DNA of 45,238 nucleotides from Pseudomonadota bacterium (GCA_021787435.1 JAJYLY010000016.1:1-45238), one strand, 5' to 3'. Positions 10,205-20,362 are shown, numbered from the stretch's first letter. Notes: generated by a model not told the origin, from the letters alone. A program made the numbers and translations.

Positions 10205-11221
10205 CTACAGCGAGCGGCCGATCGCACCGGCAATCGCGGAAAGCGTGCCCATCAGCTTCTTAAGCTCGGCAGGGGTCAGCGCCTGATCCGCATCGCACCA
10301 AGCCTCACAGGGATTGGGATGCATCTCGACCAGCAATCCGTCAGCACCTGCGGCGATAGCCGCCTGAGAGAGAGAAGCCACCATCCACGCCTTGCCGCCC
10401 GCATGGGAAGGATCGATGATCACCGGAAGATGGGTCTCTTTTTTCAGCACGGGAATCGCGGTCACGTCCAGCACGTTTCTGTAATAAGTTTCAAAGGTAC
10501 GTATGCCGCGCTCGCAGAAGATGATGTTGTGATTGCCTCCTGCCGCGATGTACTCTGCCGCCATCAGCCATTCCGAGATGGTCGCCGACATGCCTCGTTT
10601 CAGGATCACGGGCTTGTTGACCCTTCCGACTTCCTTCAACAGATCGAAGTTCTGCATGTTGCGCGTGCCGATCTGGATCACGTCCACGTCGTATTCCATG
10701 AACATATCGAGCTGACGCACATCCATCAGTTCAGTGACGATGGGCAGCTTGTATTTGTCGGCCGCCTTCCTGAAAATATCCAGCCCTTCCACACCCTTGC
10801 CTTGGAACGCATAGGGACTGGTGCGCGGCTTGAACGCGCCGCCGCGCATCAGCCGGCAACCCGCATCGTGTACGTATTTTGCGGACAGATCCATCTGCTC
10901 CTGGGTCTCGACGGAACAGGGGCCTGCGATGATCTGAATCTGGTTGCCTCCCAGCGGGATGCCCTTGATGTCAATCACGGTGTCGGCCTTGTGCGATTCG
11001 CGCGACACGATCTTGTACTGTTTGGCGATATGCATTGCCGATTCCACGCCCGGCAACGGAGTGAACATCTCCTCAGACAGCTGCCGTTCGTCGCCGATCG
11101 CGCCGATCACCGTGCGCTCCACGCCGCGCGAAATGTTGGCCTTGAGCCCTGCTGTCTCCAGCTTCTTCACCACCGTGCCGATCTGCTCGTCGGTGACATC
11201 TTTTCCCATCACTATGATCAT
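10205..11221 (-). CDS. aroF: 3-deoxy-7-phosphoheptulonate synthase, type I-beta
   Basis: 338 residues. Joins phosphoenolpyruvate and erythrose 4-phosphate to DAHP, the entry step of the shikimate pathway. Residues 1-70 form the ferredoxin-like regulatory domain typical of the Thermotoga/I-beta type, and the barrel carries IIAGPCSVE, GAFKPRTSPYAFQG, KRGMSATISEW and DPSHAGGK. The N-terminal domain suggests feedback control by Tyr/Phe as in Thermotoga (inference). Its start overlaps the hisC stop by 4 bp. The symbol follows the Pseudomonas/Bacillus use of aroF/aroA for this type and is not certain. Confidence 0.92.
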   Translation of the reverse strand: MIIVMGKDVTDEQIGTVVKKLETAGLKANISRGVERTVIGAIGDERQLSEEMFTPLPGVESAMHIAKQYKIVSRESHKADTVIDIKGIPLGGNQIQIIAGPCSVETQEQMDLSAKYVHDAGCRLMRGGAFKPRTSPYAFQGKGVEGLDIFRKAADKYKLPIVTELMDVRQLDMFMEYDVDVIQIGTRNMQNFDLLKEVGRVNKPVILKRGMSATISEWLMAAEYIAAGGNHNIIFCERGIRTFETYYRNVLDVTAIPVLKKETHLPVIIDPSHAGGKAWMVASLSQAAIAAGADGLLVEMHPNPCEAWCDADQALTPAELKKLMGTLSAIAGAIGRSL

Positions 11222-12321
11222 GCTGCTTCTCCTAGCACCTGCTTCAATGCAGATAAAAATTTCTGGTTCTGCGTTTCCAGACCGATTGAAACGCGCAAAT
11301 AGTCCGGCATATTGTAACTGGCTATTGGCCTGACGATCACGCCCAATTCGAGCAGACGGCCATAGATGAGAGCCGCGTTGCGAATCTTGAAGCTGACGAA
11401 ATTGCCAAACGAGGGAATGTAATCCAGCCCCATTGCGCTCAAGCCATCCGTGAGCTGCTTCATGCCGGAAAGGTTCAGCTCGTAGGTCTTCCTTACAAAT
11501 TCCGCATCATCCAGCGCCGCCTTTGCCGCAGCCTGTGCCACGCTGTTCACATTGAAGGGCTGGCGCACACGATTGATCATGTCTACGACTTCCGCATCGC
11601 CCATCGCATAGCCCACGCGCAAGCTGGCAAGCCCATACGCCTTGGAAAAAGTGCGCGAGATGATCAGGTTGCGGAATTCACCAAGCCAGGCAACGCTGTC
11701 GTAACGGCAGTCTTCGGGTAGATATTCATTGTAAGCCTCGTCCAGCACCACCAGTATATTTTTTGGTAGCGCGCGCAGAAATCCGTGAAGTTCAGAGCCG
11801 TCCAGGAATGTGCCAGTCGGATTGTTCGGGTTAGCGATGAATACAAGCTTCGCATGATGCGCTATTGCGGCCTGTCGCATCGCATCAAGGTCATGACCGA
11901 AGTTTTTTGCAGGCACGCTGATGCCGGCAGCACCCACCGCCTGAACCGCCAGCGGGTAAACCGCGAACGCGTGCTCGGAATAAACCGCGCGGTCCCCAAC
12001 CGTCAGGAATGCGCGTGCTGCGAGCTCCAGCAGGTCGTTGGAACCGTTGCCCAGGAAGACCTGTCCGAAGGATACGCCGAAACGTTTCACCAGCGCTTCC
12101 TTCAATTCGTATCCGTTCCCATCAGGATACAGCGCGATTTCATCAAGCGCGGCATGACCAGCAGCTGTTGCCTTGGGGCTTGCACCCAGAGGATTCTCGT
12201 TCGAGGCAAGCTTCACGATGTCAGCAATACCAAGTTCGCGCTCAAGCTCTGAGATCGGCTTGCCGGGCTGGTAAGGTGCGATCGCGCGTATATAGTCCGG
12301 CGCCAGTTCCGAATAATTCAT
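11218..12321 (-). CDS. hisC: Histidinol-phosphate aminotransferase
   Basis: 367 residues, class I/II PLP aminotransferase. The PLP lysine lies in SRTFSKAYGLASLRVGY, with NPNNPTGT and the C-terminal RVSIG arginine also present. HisC converts imidazole-acetol phosphate to histidinol phosphate; in this gene neighbourhood (the HisHb type) it often also transaminates prephenate or aromatic keto acids. I prefer the ATG at 12321 (MNYSELAPDYIRAI, the usual family start) to the one at 12333; neither has a good ribosome binding site. A 107-120 bp gap separates it from pheA, which may hold a promoter. Confidence 0.92.
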   Translation of the reverse strand: MNYSELAPDYIRAIAPYQPGKPISELERELGIADIVKLASNENPLGASPKATAAGHAALDEIALYPDGNGYELKEALVKRFGVSFGQVFLGNGSNDLLELAARAFLTVGDRAVYSEHAFAVYPLAVQAVGAAGISVPAKNFGHDLDAMRQAAIAHHAKLVFIANPNNPTGTFLDGSELHGFLRALPKNILVVLDEAYNEYLPEDCRYDSVAWLGEFRNLIISRTFSKAYGLASLRVGYAMGDAEVVDMINRVRQPFNVNSVAQAAAKAALDDAEFVRKTYELNLSGMKQLTDGLSAMGLDYIPSFGNFVSFKIRNAALIYGRLLELGVIVRPIASYNMPDYLRVSIGLETQNQKFLSALKQVLGEAA

Positions 12322-12440
12322 TTCAACAACCATCTAAAAAAGAGATAAAAAAGCAAATTAAACCCATAAATCCATGCTCACGCCTCTCTGCTGACTCTCT
12401 TTCGAAAAGAAGGTCAGGGGCCTGCCACGCAAGCATCCCG

Positions 12441-13505
12441 TTATATCGCAACCGGATATGAACCCAGTATCTTCACGAAGGCGGCAGAGCGTTTAAGTTC
12501 TTCCAACGCAACCGCCACTTTCCCGTCTTCCTGATGCCCCTCTATGTCCACGAAAAAGACATATTCCCAAAGGCCGGAGCGCGACGGACGAGACTCGAAC
12601 TTGGTCATGCTCACATTGTGTTCTGCCAGAGATGCCAGCAATCCATGCACCGCGCCCGGTTTGTTCTCCGCAGACAACACCATCGAGGTCTTGTCTTTGC
12701 CCGATCTTGCCACCTGCTGCTTGCCTAGCACCAGAAAGCGCGTGGTGTTTCTCGCGTCATCCTCTATGTTCTCCACGCACAGGTTCAAAGCGAAATGCAG
12801 TGCCGCCTGACTGCCTGCAATCGCAGCGCTCCCGGGATGTTCCGCCGCAAGGCGTGCCGCCTCCGCATTGCTGGATACCGGTACGCGCGCAACATGAGGC
12901 AGGTTCACGTTCAGCCATCCTTGGCATTGGCCCAAGGACTGCGGATGGGAATAGACAGTTTCAATCAGCTTCAGGTCGCATTGCGTGGCAAGTAGGCATT
13001 GGTGTATCGCAAGCATCACCTCGCCGCAGATATAAAGGCCGCTTTGCAAAAGCAGATCCAGTGTGCGTCCCACAGCCCCTTCCGTGGAATTTTCGACAGG
13101 CACCACGCCATATCGTGATATGCCGTTCTCCACAGAACGGAACACGTCGTCTATGGTGGCGCAGGACTGCCCAACGATGGCGGTGCCGAAACGCTTCAGC
13201 GCTGCGGCCTCGGTGAATGTGCCCTCCGGCCCCAGGTAGGCAACCGAAATCGGCGCCTCAAGTGCCCTGCACTGCGACATCACCTCGGTGAAAAGCGTGG
13301 CTATCGCCTCATTGCCGAGCGGCCCTTTGTTGGCGTCCTGCAGGCGGCGCAACACCTGCGCCTCGCGCTCCGGGCGCAGAATGATGCCATCATCCTTCAG
13401 ATGTCCTATGCGCTCTGCGATGGCAGCGCGCTCGTTGAGCAGCCTCAGCAATTCGTCATCGATGCGGTTGATTTCATCCCTGCACTGTTTCAGCTGTTCG
13501 CTCAT
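12441..13505 (-). CDS. pheA: Bifunctional chorismate mutase / prephenate dehydratase (P-protein)
   Basis: 354 residues. An AroQ chorismate mutase helix domain (1 to about 90, with ERAAIAERIGHLK), a prephenate dehydratase domain (about 95-270, VAYLGPEGTF, PVENSTEGAVGRT) and a C-terminal ACT domain with the ESRPSR phenylalanine-binding motif. It turns chorismate into phenylpyruvate and is expected to be feedback-inhibited by phenylalanine. Its ATG overlaps the serA stop by 4 bp. Confidence 0.96.
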   Translation of the reverse strand: MSEQLKQCRDEINRIDDELLRLLNERAAIAERIGHLKDDGIILRPEREAQVLRRLQDANKGPLGNEAIATLFTEVMSQCRALEAPISVAYLGPEGTFTEAAALKRFGTAIVGQSCATIDDVFRSVENGISRYGVVPVENSTEGAVGRTLDLLLQSGLYICGEVMLAIHQCLLATQCDLKLIETVYSHPQSLGQCQGWLNVNLPHVARVPVSSNAEAARLAAEHPGSAAIAGSQAALHFALNLCVENIEDDARNTTRFLVLGKQQVARSGKDKTSMVLSAENKPGAVHGLLASLAEHNVSMTKFESRPSRSGLWEYVFFVDIEGHQEDGKVAVALEELKRSAAFVKILGSYPVAI

Positions 13506-14686
13506 GCTTCTTCCACCAGGGCGCGCACCATCAGCACGCCGGGAATCGCCGATATTTTTGCGATCAGGTCATCGGGCACCTCGGAATCGGTATCCACCAG
13601 CGTATAAGCCATTTCGCCGCGCGACTTGTTCATCATCGTGTGTATGTTGATGCCCGCTGCGGCAAGCGTGGTGGATATCTGTCCCAACATGTTGGGTACG
13701 TTGGCGTTCGCGATCGCCAGGCGGTATGCAGACTCCCTGGGCATCGTAAGCGTCGGGAAATTCACCGAGTTGGTGATGTTGCCATGCTCGAGGTATTCGC
13801 GAACCTCTTCAACCACCATAACCGCGCAGTTCTCTTCAGCCTCTTCGGTAGAAGCGCCCAGGTGCGGCAGAGTCAGCACGCCCGATTTCCCCTGCAGATC
13901 ATGCGCCGGAAAGTCGCACACATAGCCGTGCAGATGCCCGCCTTCCAGGCCCGCGAGCACCGCACTGCTGTCGACGATCGCATCGCGCGAAAAATTGAGC
14001 AGCACAGCCCCCAGCTTCATCGCCTTCACGCGCCCGGCATCGATCAGATTGCGCGTGGCGGGAAGCAGCGGCACATGCAGCGTGACGAAATCGCTGTGGC
14101 GCAAGAGTTCATCTATGCTTTGCGCTTTTTTGACCTCCGAGGAAAGGCTCCATGCGCCCTCGACCGTAATCTCCGGGTCAAACCCGTAGACATGCATGCC
14201 GAGCTTCAGCGCGACATCCGCAACCAAGCGGCCTATCGCGCCCAGGCCTATGACGCCTAGCGTGCGTCCGCGCAATTCGATGCCGGCATAATGTTTCTTG
14301 CCATCCTCGACCTGCTTGTGCAGCGCCTCGTCATCTCCTTGCAAACCAGAAACAAACAGCAAGGCAGGCACGATGTTGCGCGCTGCCAACAGCATGCCCG
14401 CCACCACCAGTTCCTTGACCGCATTGGCATTGGCTCCCGCCGCATTGAACACCGGGATGCCGCGCGCGCTCATCTTTGCGACAGGCACGTTATTGGTGCC
14501 CGCGCCGGCTCTGGCAATGGCCTTCACGCTGGCAGGAATCTCCATGTCGTGCATGACCTGCGAGCGCACCAGGATAGCATCTGGCTCGGTCATCTGCGCC
14601 GACACCTGATAGCGCTCCGATGGGAAACGCCCAAGCCCCTGGTTCGAGATCTTGTTGATGGTCAGGATGCGGTATGGGGTAACCAT
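13502..14686 (-). CDS. serA: D-3-phosphoglycerate dehydrogenase
   Basis: 394 residues: substrate-binding halves around an NAD-binding domain (VIGLGAIGRLVADVA, about residues 143-157), catalytic Arg/Glu/His region (RDAIVDSSAV and LPHLGASTEEAEE) and a C-terminal ACT domain. It oxidises 3-phosphoglycerate at the start of serine synthesis and is commonly inhibited by serine through the ACT domain. Between serC (2-bp gap) and pheA (4-bp overlap). It is not part of the classical Pseudomonas serC-pheA-hisC-tyrA supraoperon, so this is a lineage variation. Confidence 0.95.
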   Translation of the reverse strand: MVTPYRILTINKISNQGLGRFPSERYQVSAQMTEPDAILVRSQVMHDMEIPASVKAIARAGAGTNNVPVAKMSARGIPVFNAAGANANAVKELVVAGMLLAARNIVPALLFVSGLQGDDEALHKQVEDGKKHYAGIELRGRTLGVIGLGAIGRLVADVALKLGMHVYGFDPEITVEGAWSLSSEVKKAQSIDELLRHSDFVTLHVPLLPATRNLIDAGRVKAMKLGAVLLNFSRDAIVDSSAVLAGLEGGHLHGYVCDFPAHDLQGKSGVLTLPHLGASTEEAEENCAVMVVEEVREYLEHGNITNSVNFPTLTMPRESAYRLAIANANVPNMLGQISTTLAAAGINIHTMMNKSRGEMAYTLVDTDSEVPDDLIAKISAIPGVLMVRALVEEA

Positions 14687-14688
14687 GA

Positions 14689-15768
14689 TTACGCGTTTGC
14701 CCTTGCGAATTCCCCCATGAAGCTTGCCAGCGCCTGCACGCCTTCCAGCGGCATCGCATTGTAGATCGATGCGCGCATGCCGCCCACGGAGCGGTGCCCC
14801 TTGAGCTGCAGGAGTCCGCGCGCGTCAGCCTCCTTCAGGAATGCGCCATCCAGCGCCGCATCCTTCAGGGTGAAAGGCACGTTCATCCGCGAGCGGTTGG
14901 CATGGGCGACAGGGCACTGGTAAAAACCGCCGCTCCCGTCTATCGCCGCATACAGCAGTTTGGCCTTGGCGATATTGGTCTTTTCCATCGCCGCGATCCC
15001 GCCCTTCTCCTTTAGCATCTGGAACACCAGCCCCGCGATATAGATGCCATAGGTCGGAGGGGTGTTGTACATCGACTCGTTGTCCGCATGCGTCTTGTAA
15101 TCCAGCATCGTCGGCGTGCCGTCCGCGACATGCCCCAGCAGATCTTCGCGCACGATTGCGATGGTGAGCCCTGCAGGGCCGATGTTCTTTTGCGCGCCCG
15201 CATAGATCACCCCGTATCTGGATACGTCTATCGGGCGCGACAGTATGTTCGAGGACATATCGGCCACGATGGGCACGGAAACGTCGGGCAGCCAGTCGAA
15301 CTCCACCCCGCCTATGGTTTCATTGGGCGTGATGTGCAAATAGGCCGCATCCTTGTCGAACTGCCATGTGGAAAAATCGGGCACATAGGAAAAATTTTTG
15401 TCCGCACCAGATGCCACCACGTTCACCGCACCGAATTTCTTCGCCTCGGATATCGCCTTCTTAGACCATTCCCCGGTGTTGAGATAATCGGCGGAAGCTT
15501 TTCCACGCAGAAGGTTCATCGGAACCATCGCAAACTGCATGGAAGCACCCCCCTGCAGGAACAGCACCTTGTAGTTTCCGGGTATGCCCAGGAGTTCGCG
15601 CAGATCGGCTTCCGCCTTGGCCGCAATCCCCATGAACTCACGGCCGCGGTGCGACATTTCCATCACCGACATGCCGCTGCCCTGCCAGTCAAGCATTTCC
15701 GCCTGCGCTTGCTGCAACACTTCTTTTGGCAACACTGCCGGACCTGCGCTAAAGTTGTAAATGGTCAT
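14689..15768 (-). CDS. serC: Phosphoserine aminotransferase
   Basis: 359 residues, class V PLP aminotransferase. It starts with the family signature [11 protein letters not shown], and [12 protein letters not shown] carries the PLP lysine. It converts phosphohydroxypyruvate to phosphoserine, and in PLP synthesis also makes 4-phosphohydroxythreonine. It follows gyrA by 77 bp, a gap containing a dispersed repeat, and is followed after 2 bp by serA, the preceding enzyme of the same pathway. Confidence 0.97.
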   Translation of the reverse strand: MTIYNFSAGPAVLPKEVLQQAQAEMLDWQGSGMSVMEMSHRGREFMGIAAKAEADLRELLGIPGNYKVLFLQGGASMQFAMVPMNLLRGKASADYLNTGEWSKKAISEAKKFGAVNVVASGADKNFSYVPDFSTWQFDKDAAYLHITPNETIGGVEFDWLPDVSVPIVADMSSNILSRPIDVSRYGVIYAGAQKNIGPAGLTIAIVREDLLGHVADGTPTMLDYKTHADNESMYNTPPTYGIYIAGLVFQMLKEKGGIAAMEKTNIAKAKLLYAAIDGSGGFYQCPVAHANRSRMNVPFTLKDAALDGAFLKEADARGLLQLKGHRSVGGMRASIYNAMPLEGVQALASFMGEFARANA

Positions 15769-15796
15769 GTCGCTTCACTCCAAAAGTTATTGTCAT

Positions 15797-15855
15797 TAGG
15801 ATAGAGGATTGTGGATTGAGCTAAAAGCGGCTCAGCGGATTTTCCTCAATCCTCA
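15797..15855. repeat. GGATTGAG inverted repeat at the gyrA 3' end
   Basis: AGGATAGAGGATT and GGATTGAG (15813-15820) face CTCAATCC (15845-15852). The second arm contains the gyrA stop codon. It is a relative of the repeats at 1366-1420 and 7519-7551, and the fold could act as an mRNA 3' hairpin for gyrA. Confidence 0.55.
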
Positions 15856-18446
15856 GACTCGCTTCCTGATTCCTGCTCCCCATTTTCCGCACCCTGCTCA
15901 TCGTCGCCGGGATCGGCAATGCGGCTCAAGCCCGCAAGCTTTTCGCCCTTCTCGAGGCTCATCAGCGTAACGCCCTGGGTTGTGCGGCCCATCTCGCGTA
16001 TTTCCCTGACCCTTGTCCGGATCAGCACGCCGTTGGTGCCGATCAGCATGATCTCGTCTTCCGGATTCACCAGCGTTGCTGCTACTACGCGGCCGTTGCG
16101 CTCTGATGCCTGGATCGCAATCATGCCCTGTGTACCGCGCCCATGTCTCGTGTATTCGCCAACCGGGCTGCGCTTGCCGTAACCGTTCTCGGTCGCGGTC
16201 AGCACGCTTTGCTGTTCGTTTTCTGCGACCAGGAGCGAGATGACCTGCTGATTGGCGGCCAGCCTCATGCCGCGCACACCGCGCGAAGAGCGTCCAGTCT
16301 CACGCACGTCGTTCTCGTCGAAGCGCACCGCCTTGCCGCCGTTGGAGAACAGCATCACGTCGTGTTTTCCGTCGGTGATTGCAACCCCAATCAGGTAATC
16401 GCCTTCGTCGAGATTGATCGCGATGATGCCGCGCTTCATCGGGCGTGAGAAATCGGTAAGCGCAGTCTTCTTCACCGTGCCGTTGGCTGTGGCAAAGAAC
16501 ACGAATTTATCTTCTGTAAATTCGGCAACCGGCAGTATCGCATTGATCTTTTCGCCTTCTTCCAGCGGCAACAGGTTCACGATGGGCTTGCCGCGCGAGA
16601 CAGGGCTGCCCTGCGGCACGTCATACACCTTCATCCAGTACACGCGGCCCCTGTTGGAGAAACACAAAATGTAATTGTGCGTGTTGGCGATGAACAGGTT
16701 GTCGATGAAGTCGTCTTCCTTGTTGTTGGTCGCCTGGCGGCCGCGGCCTCCGCGCTTCTGCGCGCGGTATTCATCCAGCTTCTGCGCCTTCATGTACCCG
16801 CCATGCGAGAGCGTGACCACCACGTCTTCGGGCGGTATCAGATCTTCCATGCTCATGTCGTGCGTGTGCGTGACGATCTCGCTGCGGCGCGCATCGCCGA
16901 ACTGCGCCTTCACGGCCGCAAGCTCCTCGCCTATGATCGCGGTTACGCGCCCTGGCGTTGCAAGTATGTCGAGCAAATCGGTGATCTTGTCCATCACCTC
17001 GCGGTATTCGCCTATGATCTTGTCCTGCTCCATCCCGGTCAGGCGCTGCAGGCGCAATTCCAGTATCGCCTGCGCCTGCGCATCGGAAAGAAAGTAGCTG
17101 CGCACGCCATTTGATTCGACCAGACCGAACTGGGGCGCCAGACCATCAGGGCGCGATGCATCGCTCACCCGGCTCAGCATTTCCTCGACCAGAGAGGATC
17201 TCCAGGCGCGCGCCATCAGTTCTCGCTTCGCATCTGACGGCGAAGGGGCTGCCTTGATGAGCTCGATGATCTCGTCCACATTGGACAGCGCCACAGCCAG
17301 GCCTTCCAGCACATGGCCGCGCTCGCGCGCCTTACGCAGTTCGAATATGGTGCGGCGCGTGACCACTTCGCGTCGGTGGCGCAGGAATGCATCCATCACC
17401 TGCTTCAGATTGAGCAGCCTGGGCTGGCCATCCACGATGGCCACCATGTTGATGCCGAAGCTGTCCTGCATCTGCGTTTCTTTGTACAGGTTGTTGAGCA
17501 GCACTTCGGCATTCTCGCCGCGCTTCAACTCAATCACCGCGCGCATGCCGGACTTGTCCGATTCGTCCCTGATCTCGGAGATGCCTTCCAGGCGCTTTTC
17601 GCGCACCATCTCGCCGATCTTGGTCAAGAGGTTCGCCTTGTTCACCTGATAGGGCAGCTCGTCTATGATGATCGCCTGGCGCTCGCCTTTCCCGATGTCC
17701 TCGAAATGGCAACGCGCGCGCATGATCACGCGGCCGCGCCCAGTGCGGTAGCCTTCCTTCACGCCGGCAAGACCATAGATGAAGCCCGCCGTCGGAAAAT
17801 CGGGCGCGGGAACGAGCTCGATCAGCTCCTCGATGTCCATGTCGGGATTTTTCAGCAGCGCAAGACAGGCGTCTATCACTTCCGTCATGTTGTGAGGCGG
17901 GATATTGGTCGCCATGCCCACCGCGATACCTGAGGAACCATTCACCAGCAGATTGGGGAAACGCGAGGGCAGCACCAGCGGTTCGTGTTCCGATCCGTCG
18001 TAGTTGGGCCCGAAGTCCACGGTCTCCTTGTCAAGATCCGACAGCAGCTCATGCGCGATCTTCGCCATGCGGATTTCGGTATAGCGCATCGCCGCCGCAT
18101 TGTCCCCGTCCACCGAACCGAAGTTGCCCTGCCCGTCAACCAGCATGTAGCGCAGCGAGAAAGGCTGGGCCATGCGCACGATGGTGTCATAGACGGCCGT
18201 GTCGCCATGCGGGTGGTACTTACCGATCACGTCGCCCACGATACGCGCCGATTTCTTGTAAGCCTTGTTCCAGTCGTTGGACAACTCGTGCATCGCAAAC
18301 AGCACACGGCGGTGCACAGGCTTCAAGCCGTCGCGCACATCCGGCAGCGCGCGCCCGACAATTACGCTCATCGCATAGTCAAGGTATGACTTGCGCATTT
18401 CCTCTTCCAGACTGACCGGCAGTGTTTCTTTAGCGAATTGTTCCAT
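15846..18446 (-). CDS. gyrA: DNA gyrase subunit A
   Basis: 866 residues. The catalytic tyrosine is Y122 in AAMRYTEIR. The quinolone-resistance region reads [13 protein letters not shown] with T83 and D87 (Thr at 83 is the normal residue in, for example, Pseudomonas). The GyrA-box QKRGGRG near residue 570 marks the C-terminal DNA-wrapping beta-pinwheel, and the tail is acidic. With GyrB it introduces negative supercoils. First gene of the minus-strand supraoperon; ubiG is divergent across a gap of about 160 bp that must hold both promoters. Confidence 0.98.
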   Translation of the reverse strand: MEQFAKETLPVSLEEEMRKSYLDYAMSVIVGRALPDVRDGLKPVHRRVLFAMHELSNDWNKAYKKSARIVGDVIGKYHPHGDTAVYDTIVRMAQPFSLRYMLVDGQGNFGSVDGDNAAAMRYTEIRMAKIAHELLSDLDKETVDFGPNYDGSEHEPLVLPSRFPNLLVNGSSGIAVGMATNIPPHNMTEVIDACLALLKNPDMDIEELIELVPAPDFPTAGFIYGLAGVKEGYRTGRGRVIMRARCHFEDIGKGERQAIIIDELPYQVNKANLLTKIGEMVREKRLEGISEIRDESDKSGMRAVIELKRGENAEVLLNNLYKETQMQDSFGINMVAIVDGQPRLLNLKQVMDAFLRHRREVVTRRTIFELRKARERGHVLEGLAVALSNVDEIIELIKAAPSPSDAKRELMARAWRSSLVEEMLSRVSDASRPDGLAPQFGLVESNGVRSYFLSDAQAQAILELRLQRLTGMEQDKIIGEYREVMDKITDLLDILATPGRVTAIIGEELAAVKAQFGDARRSEIVTHTHDMSMEDLIPPEDVVVTLSHGGYMKAQKLDEYRAQKRGGRGRQATNNKEDDFIDNLFIANTHNYILCFSNRGRVYWMKVYDVPQGSPVSRGKPIVNLLPLEEGEKINAILPVAEFTEDKFVFFATANGTVKKTALTDFSRPMKRGIIAINLDEGDYLIGVAITDGKHDVMLFSNGGKAVRFDENDVRETGRSSRGVRGMRLAANQQVISLLVAENEQQSVLTATENGYGKRSPVGEYTRHGRGTQGMIAIQASERNGRVVAATLVNPEDEIMLIGTNGVLIRTRVREIREMGRTTQGVTLMSLEKGEKLAGLSRIADPGDDEQGAENGEQESGSESED

Positions 18447-18609
18447 GTGTATAGTATGTAGTTAGCCCAGAAATCAGCTCGCAAGTCTACCACAACCAGG
18501 CATGCCCCCGCCAGCCAGTCAACCCGGCCAAAACCTTATGCTCGGGAATAGTTGGTGAACGCGGCAAGTTTTGCTAAAGTCGCACCCTGACAACCCGATT
18601 GCACAAGCC

Positions 18610-19305
18610 ATGAGCAACGCAGACCCGATCGAAATCGAGAAATTTTCCCAGCTGGCCCACAAGTGGTGGGACCCCAACAGCGAATTCAAGCCACTGCACG
18701 ACATCAACCCGCTGCGCCTGAATTACATAGACAGGCTAGCCGGCCTTTCCGGCAAGACAGTGCTCGACGTCGGCTGCGGCGGCGGTATCCTTTCCGAAAG
18801 TATGGCGAAAACGGGGGCCATCGTCACCGGCATAGACCTGTCCGACAAGGCGCTGCAGGTCGCAAAGCTGCATCTATTGGAAAGCGGCATCCAGGTCGAC
18901 TACCGCAAGATTGCGGTCGAGGACATGGCGACCGAATGTCCGGCAAGCTTCGACATCGTCACCTGCCTCGAAATGCTGGAGCATGTGCCCGATCCCCAAA
19001 GCGTGATTGCGTCCTGCGCAAAACTCGTGAAGCCGGGCGGCCATGTGTTTTTTTCGACGCTCAGCAGAAACCCGAAGTCCTATCTTTTCGCGATCATAGG
19101 CGCTGAATACATACTGAACATGCTGCCACGCGGCACTCATGACTATGCCAAATTCATCAAGCCCTCGGAGCTTGCACAATACTGCCGCAATGCCGGCCTT
19201 AACGTTACCGACCTCACGGGCATGAGCTACAACCCTCTCTCGAAGTCCTATTCGCTGGGCAAAGACAGCAGCGTGAACTACCTGGTCGCCTGCCAACGTG
19301 ATTAA
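18610..19305 (+). CDS. ubiG: Ubiquinone biosynthesis O-methyltransferase
   Basis: 231 residues, a SAM-dependent methyltransferase with motif [14 protein letters not shown] and the typical UbiG start [16 protein letters not shown]. It methylates both hydroxyl groups during ubiquinone assembly. I chose the ATG at 18610 over the in-frame TTG at 18571, since [12 protein letters not shown] matches the family start; no strong ribosome binding site is visible. The stop overlaps the ATG of the next gene by 8 bp. Its presence implies a ubiquinone-using respiratory chain. Confidence 0.95.
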   Translation: MSNADPIEIEKFSQLAHKWWDPNSEFKPLHDINPLRLNYIDRLAGLSGKTVLDVGCGGGILSESMAKTGAIVTGIDLSDKALQVAKLHLLESGIQVDYRKIAVEDMATECPASFDIVTCLEMLEHVPDPQSVIASCAKLVKPGGHVFFSTLSRNPKSYLFAIIGAEYILNMLPRGTHDYAKFIKPSELAQYCRNAGLNVTDLTGMSYNPLSKSYSLGKDSSVNYLVACQRD

Positions 19306-20023
19306 CACCCTCTCCCCCAACCCCTCCCCCGTGCACGGGGGAGGGGAGCGCGCCAGTGCGGGAGTGGGCAGCATTCAAGCAGTGCTGTTCGACCTCGACG
19401 GCACGTTCGCAGATACAGCGCCCGACCTTGCCGCAGCACTCAATTTCACAAGGGCATCGCGCAATCTTCCGCCGCTGCCGCTGTCTGTGCTGCGCCCGCA
19501 GGCCTCGCACGGCGCAGCCGGCCTGTTGAAAACCGGCATGGGTATCACGCCGGAAATGCCGGGCTTTGCCGAATTGCGCGACATCTTTCTCGAACACTAT
19601 GCAAGCCACATCTGCGTGCACACTGAACTGTTTAATGGAATGGCAGAGCTTGTGGAAAGTCTGGAGAAAAACAACATCAAATGGGGCATCGTCACCAACA
19701 AACCTCACCGCTACACGCTGCCGCTGATGCAGGAACTGGGCTATGCAGATCGCGCCTCATTCCTTGTCAGCGGCGACACCTGCAGCAATGCAAAGCCGCA
19801 CCCCGAACCCCTGCTCCATGCCTGCCGGCTAATCAGCGCATCGCCTATGGATTGCCTTTATCTCGGCGACGATCTGAGGGACATGCAGGCTGCCAACGCG
19901 GCCATGATGCAAGGAATCATCGCTCACTACGGTTACATCGATGCAAATGCAAATTTGGAAACCTGGAATGCACGCGCGATCATCGACCATCCGATGGAAC
20001 TTCTCGGGCTGATTGCGCTATAG
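19298..20023 (+). CDS. gph: HAD-IA phosphatase, phosphoglycolate phosphatase/MupP type
   Basis: 241 residues if started at ATG 19298. The HAD motif I reads [11 protein letters not shown] (residues about 29-39; Phe-Ala replaces the usual Leu-Val/Leu), then GIVTNKP and [12 protein letters not shown]. It may dephosphorylate 2-phosphoglycolate (Gph); the ubiG neighbour and the LLHACRL...YLGDDLRD pattern equally fit MupP, the N-acetylmuramate-6-phosphate phosphatase of Pseudomonas. The first 20 or so residues are encoded by a perfect palindrome and are not family-like; a GTG at 19364 ([10 protein letters not shown]) is an alternative start. Confidence 0.85.
   Translation: MINTLSPNPSPVHGGGERASAGVGSIQAVLFDLDGTFADTAPDLAAALNFTRASRNLPPLPLSVLRPQASHGAAGLLKTGMGITPEMPGFAELRDIFLEHYASHICVHTELFNGMAELVESLEKNNIKWGIVTNKPHRYTLPLMQELGYADRASFLVSGDTCSNAKPHPEPLLHACRLISASPMDCLYLGDDLRDMQAANAAMMQGIIAHYGYIDANANLETWNARAIIDHPMELLGLIAL
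19311..19348. repeat. 26-bp perfect palindrome (CCCCTCCCCC repeat) at the ubiG-gph junction
   Basis: 19321-19346 is a perfect palindrome: CCCCTCCCCC, GTGCAC, GGGGGAGGGG. C-rich flanking bases (CTCTCCCCCAA) extend it on the left. This kind of element is dispersed in many proteobacterial genomes. Here it overlaps the N-terminal codons of the phosphatase gene and could form a very stable RNA hairpin. Confidence 0.8.
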
Positions 20024-20028
20024 AAAAA

Positions 20029-20148
20029 TCAGGCAGCTGCATCGGCCGGGGAAACAATCCTCACGCCGGAAGCTGCCAGGCTTTCCGACAATACCAGCAT
20101 GCCGCTGATCCAGACATTGATGTCAACGACGACCTTGCCCGAACCCAC
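20029..20148 (-). pseudogene. Collapsed PIN-domain toxin remnant
   Basis: A 39-codon reading frame from GTG 20148 to TGA 20029 encodes VVVDINVWISGML, the first strand and catalytic Asp of a PIN-domain ribonuclease (compare the usual VVLDTNVWISALL), joined at once to ASGVRIVSPADA, which resembles the last strand of such toxins. The middle (about 80-100 residues with the other acidic residues) is missing, so this is an internal deletion and the product cannot be active. It lies just after the truncated antitoxin at 20156, its likely former partner. Confidence 0.6.
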
Positions 20149-20155
20149 CGGTCAC

Positions 20156-20362
20156 TCAGCTCTCATCCGCCAGCAGCTCGGCCAGCTTTTCGAGTGTCAG
20201 CCCGGCCTGCCTGGCCGCATCGGTTGCATTGTCCATTGCGTTCAACAGGCGGTCAGCATAGAAAGCCCTCATCGCCTCGTAATCCTCTAAACTTACCATC
20301 ACGCCCACCACCCGGTCGTGACGCATCACCCGCACCAGTTCGGTGCTGCGATCCGCGCTCAC
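20156..20362 (-). pseudogene. N-terminally truncated Phd/YefM-type antitoxin
   Basis: 68 residues. STELVRVMRHDRVVGVMVSLEDYEAM matches the second half of a Phd/YefM antitoxin (the H/G-x-x-V-A-V-L-V-S-x-E-D-Y stretch), followed by a helical tail suited to toxin binding. The usual N-terminal DNA-contacting SEARxxL segment is missing. Its start overlaps the stop of the RelE-like toxin gene by 4 bp, so it may still be translated. It is either a relic of a Phd-PIN module with the fragment at 20029, or an unusual accessory antitoxin. Confidence 0.5.

Noticed and set aside
10166..11302. Long plus-strand open frame opposite the DAHP synthase gene
   Set aside because: It is the antisense shadow of a high-GC conserved gene; the peptide is rich in His, Arg and Gln and matches no family.
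18571..18609. TTG start extending ubiG by 13 codons
   Set aside because: The extra residues are not family-like; the ATG at 18610 gives the normal N-terminus.
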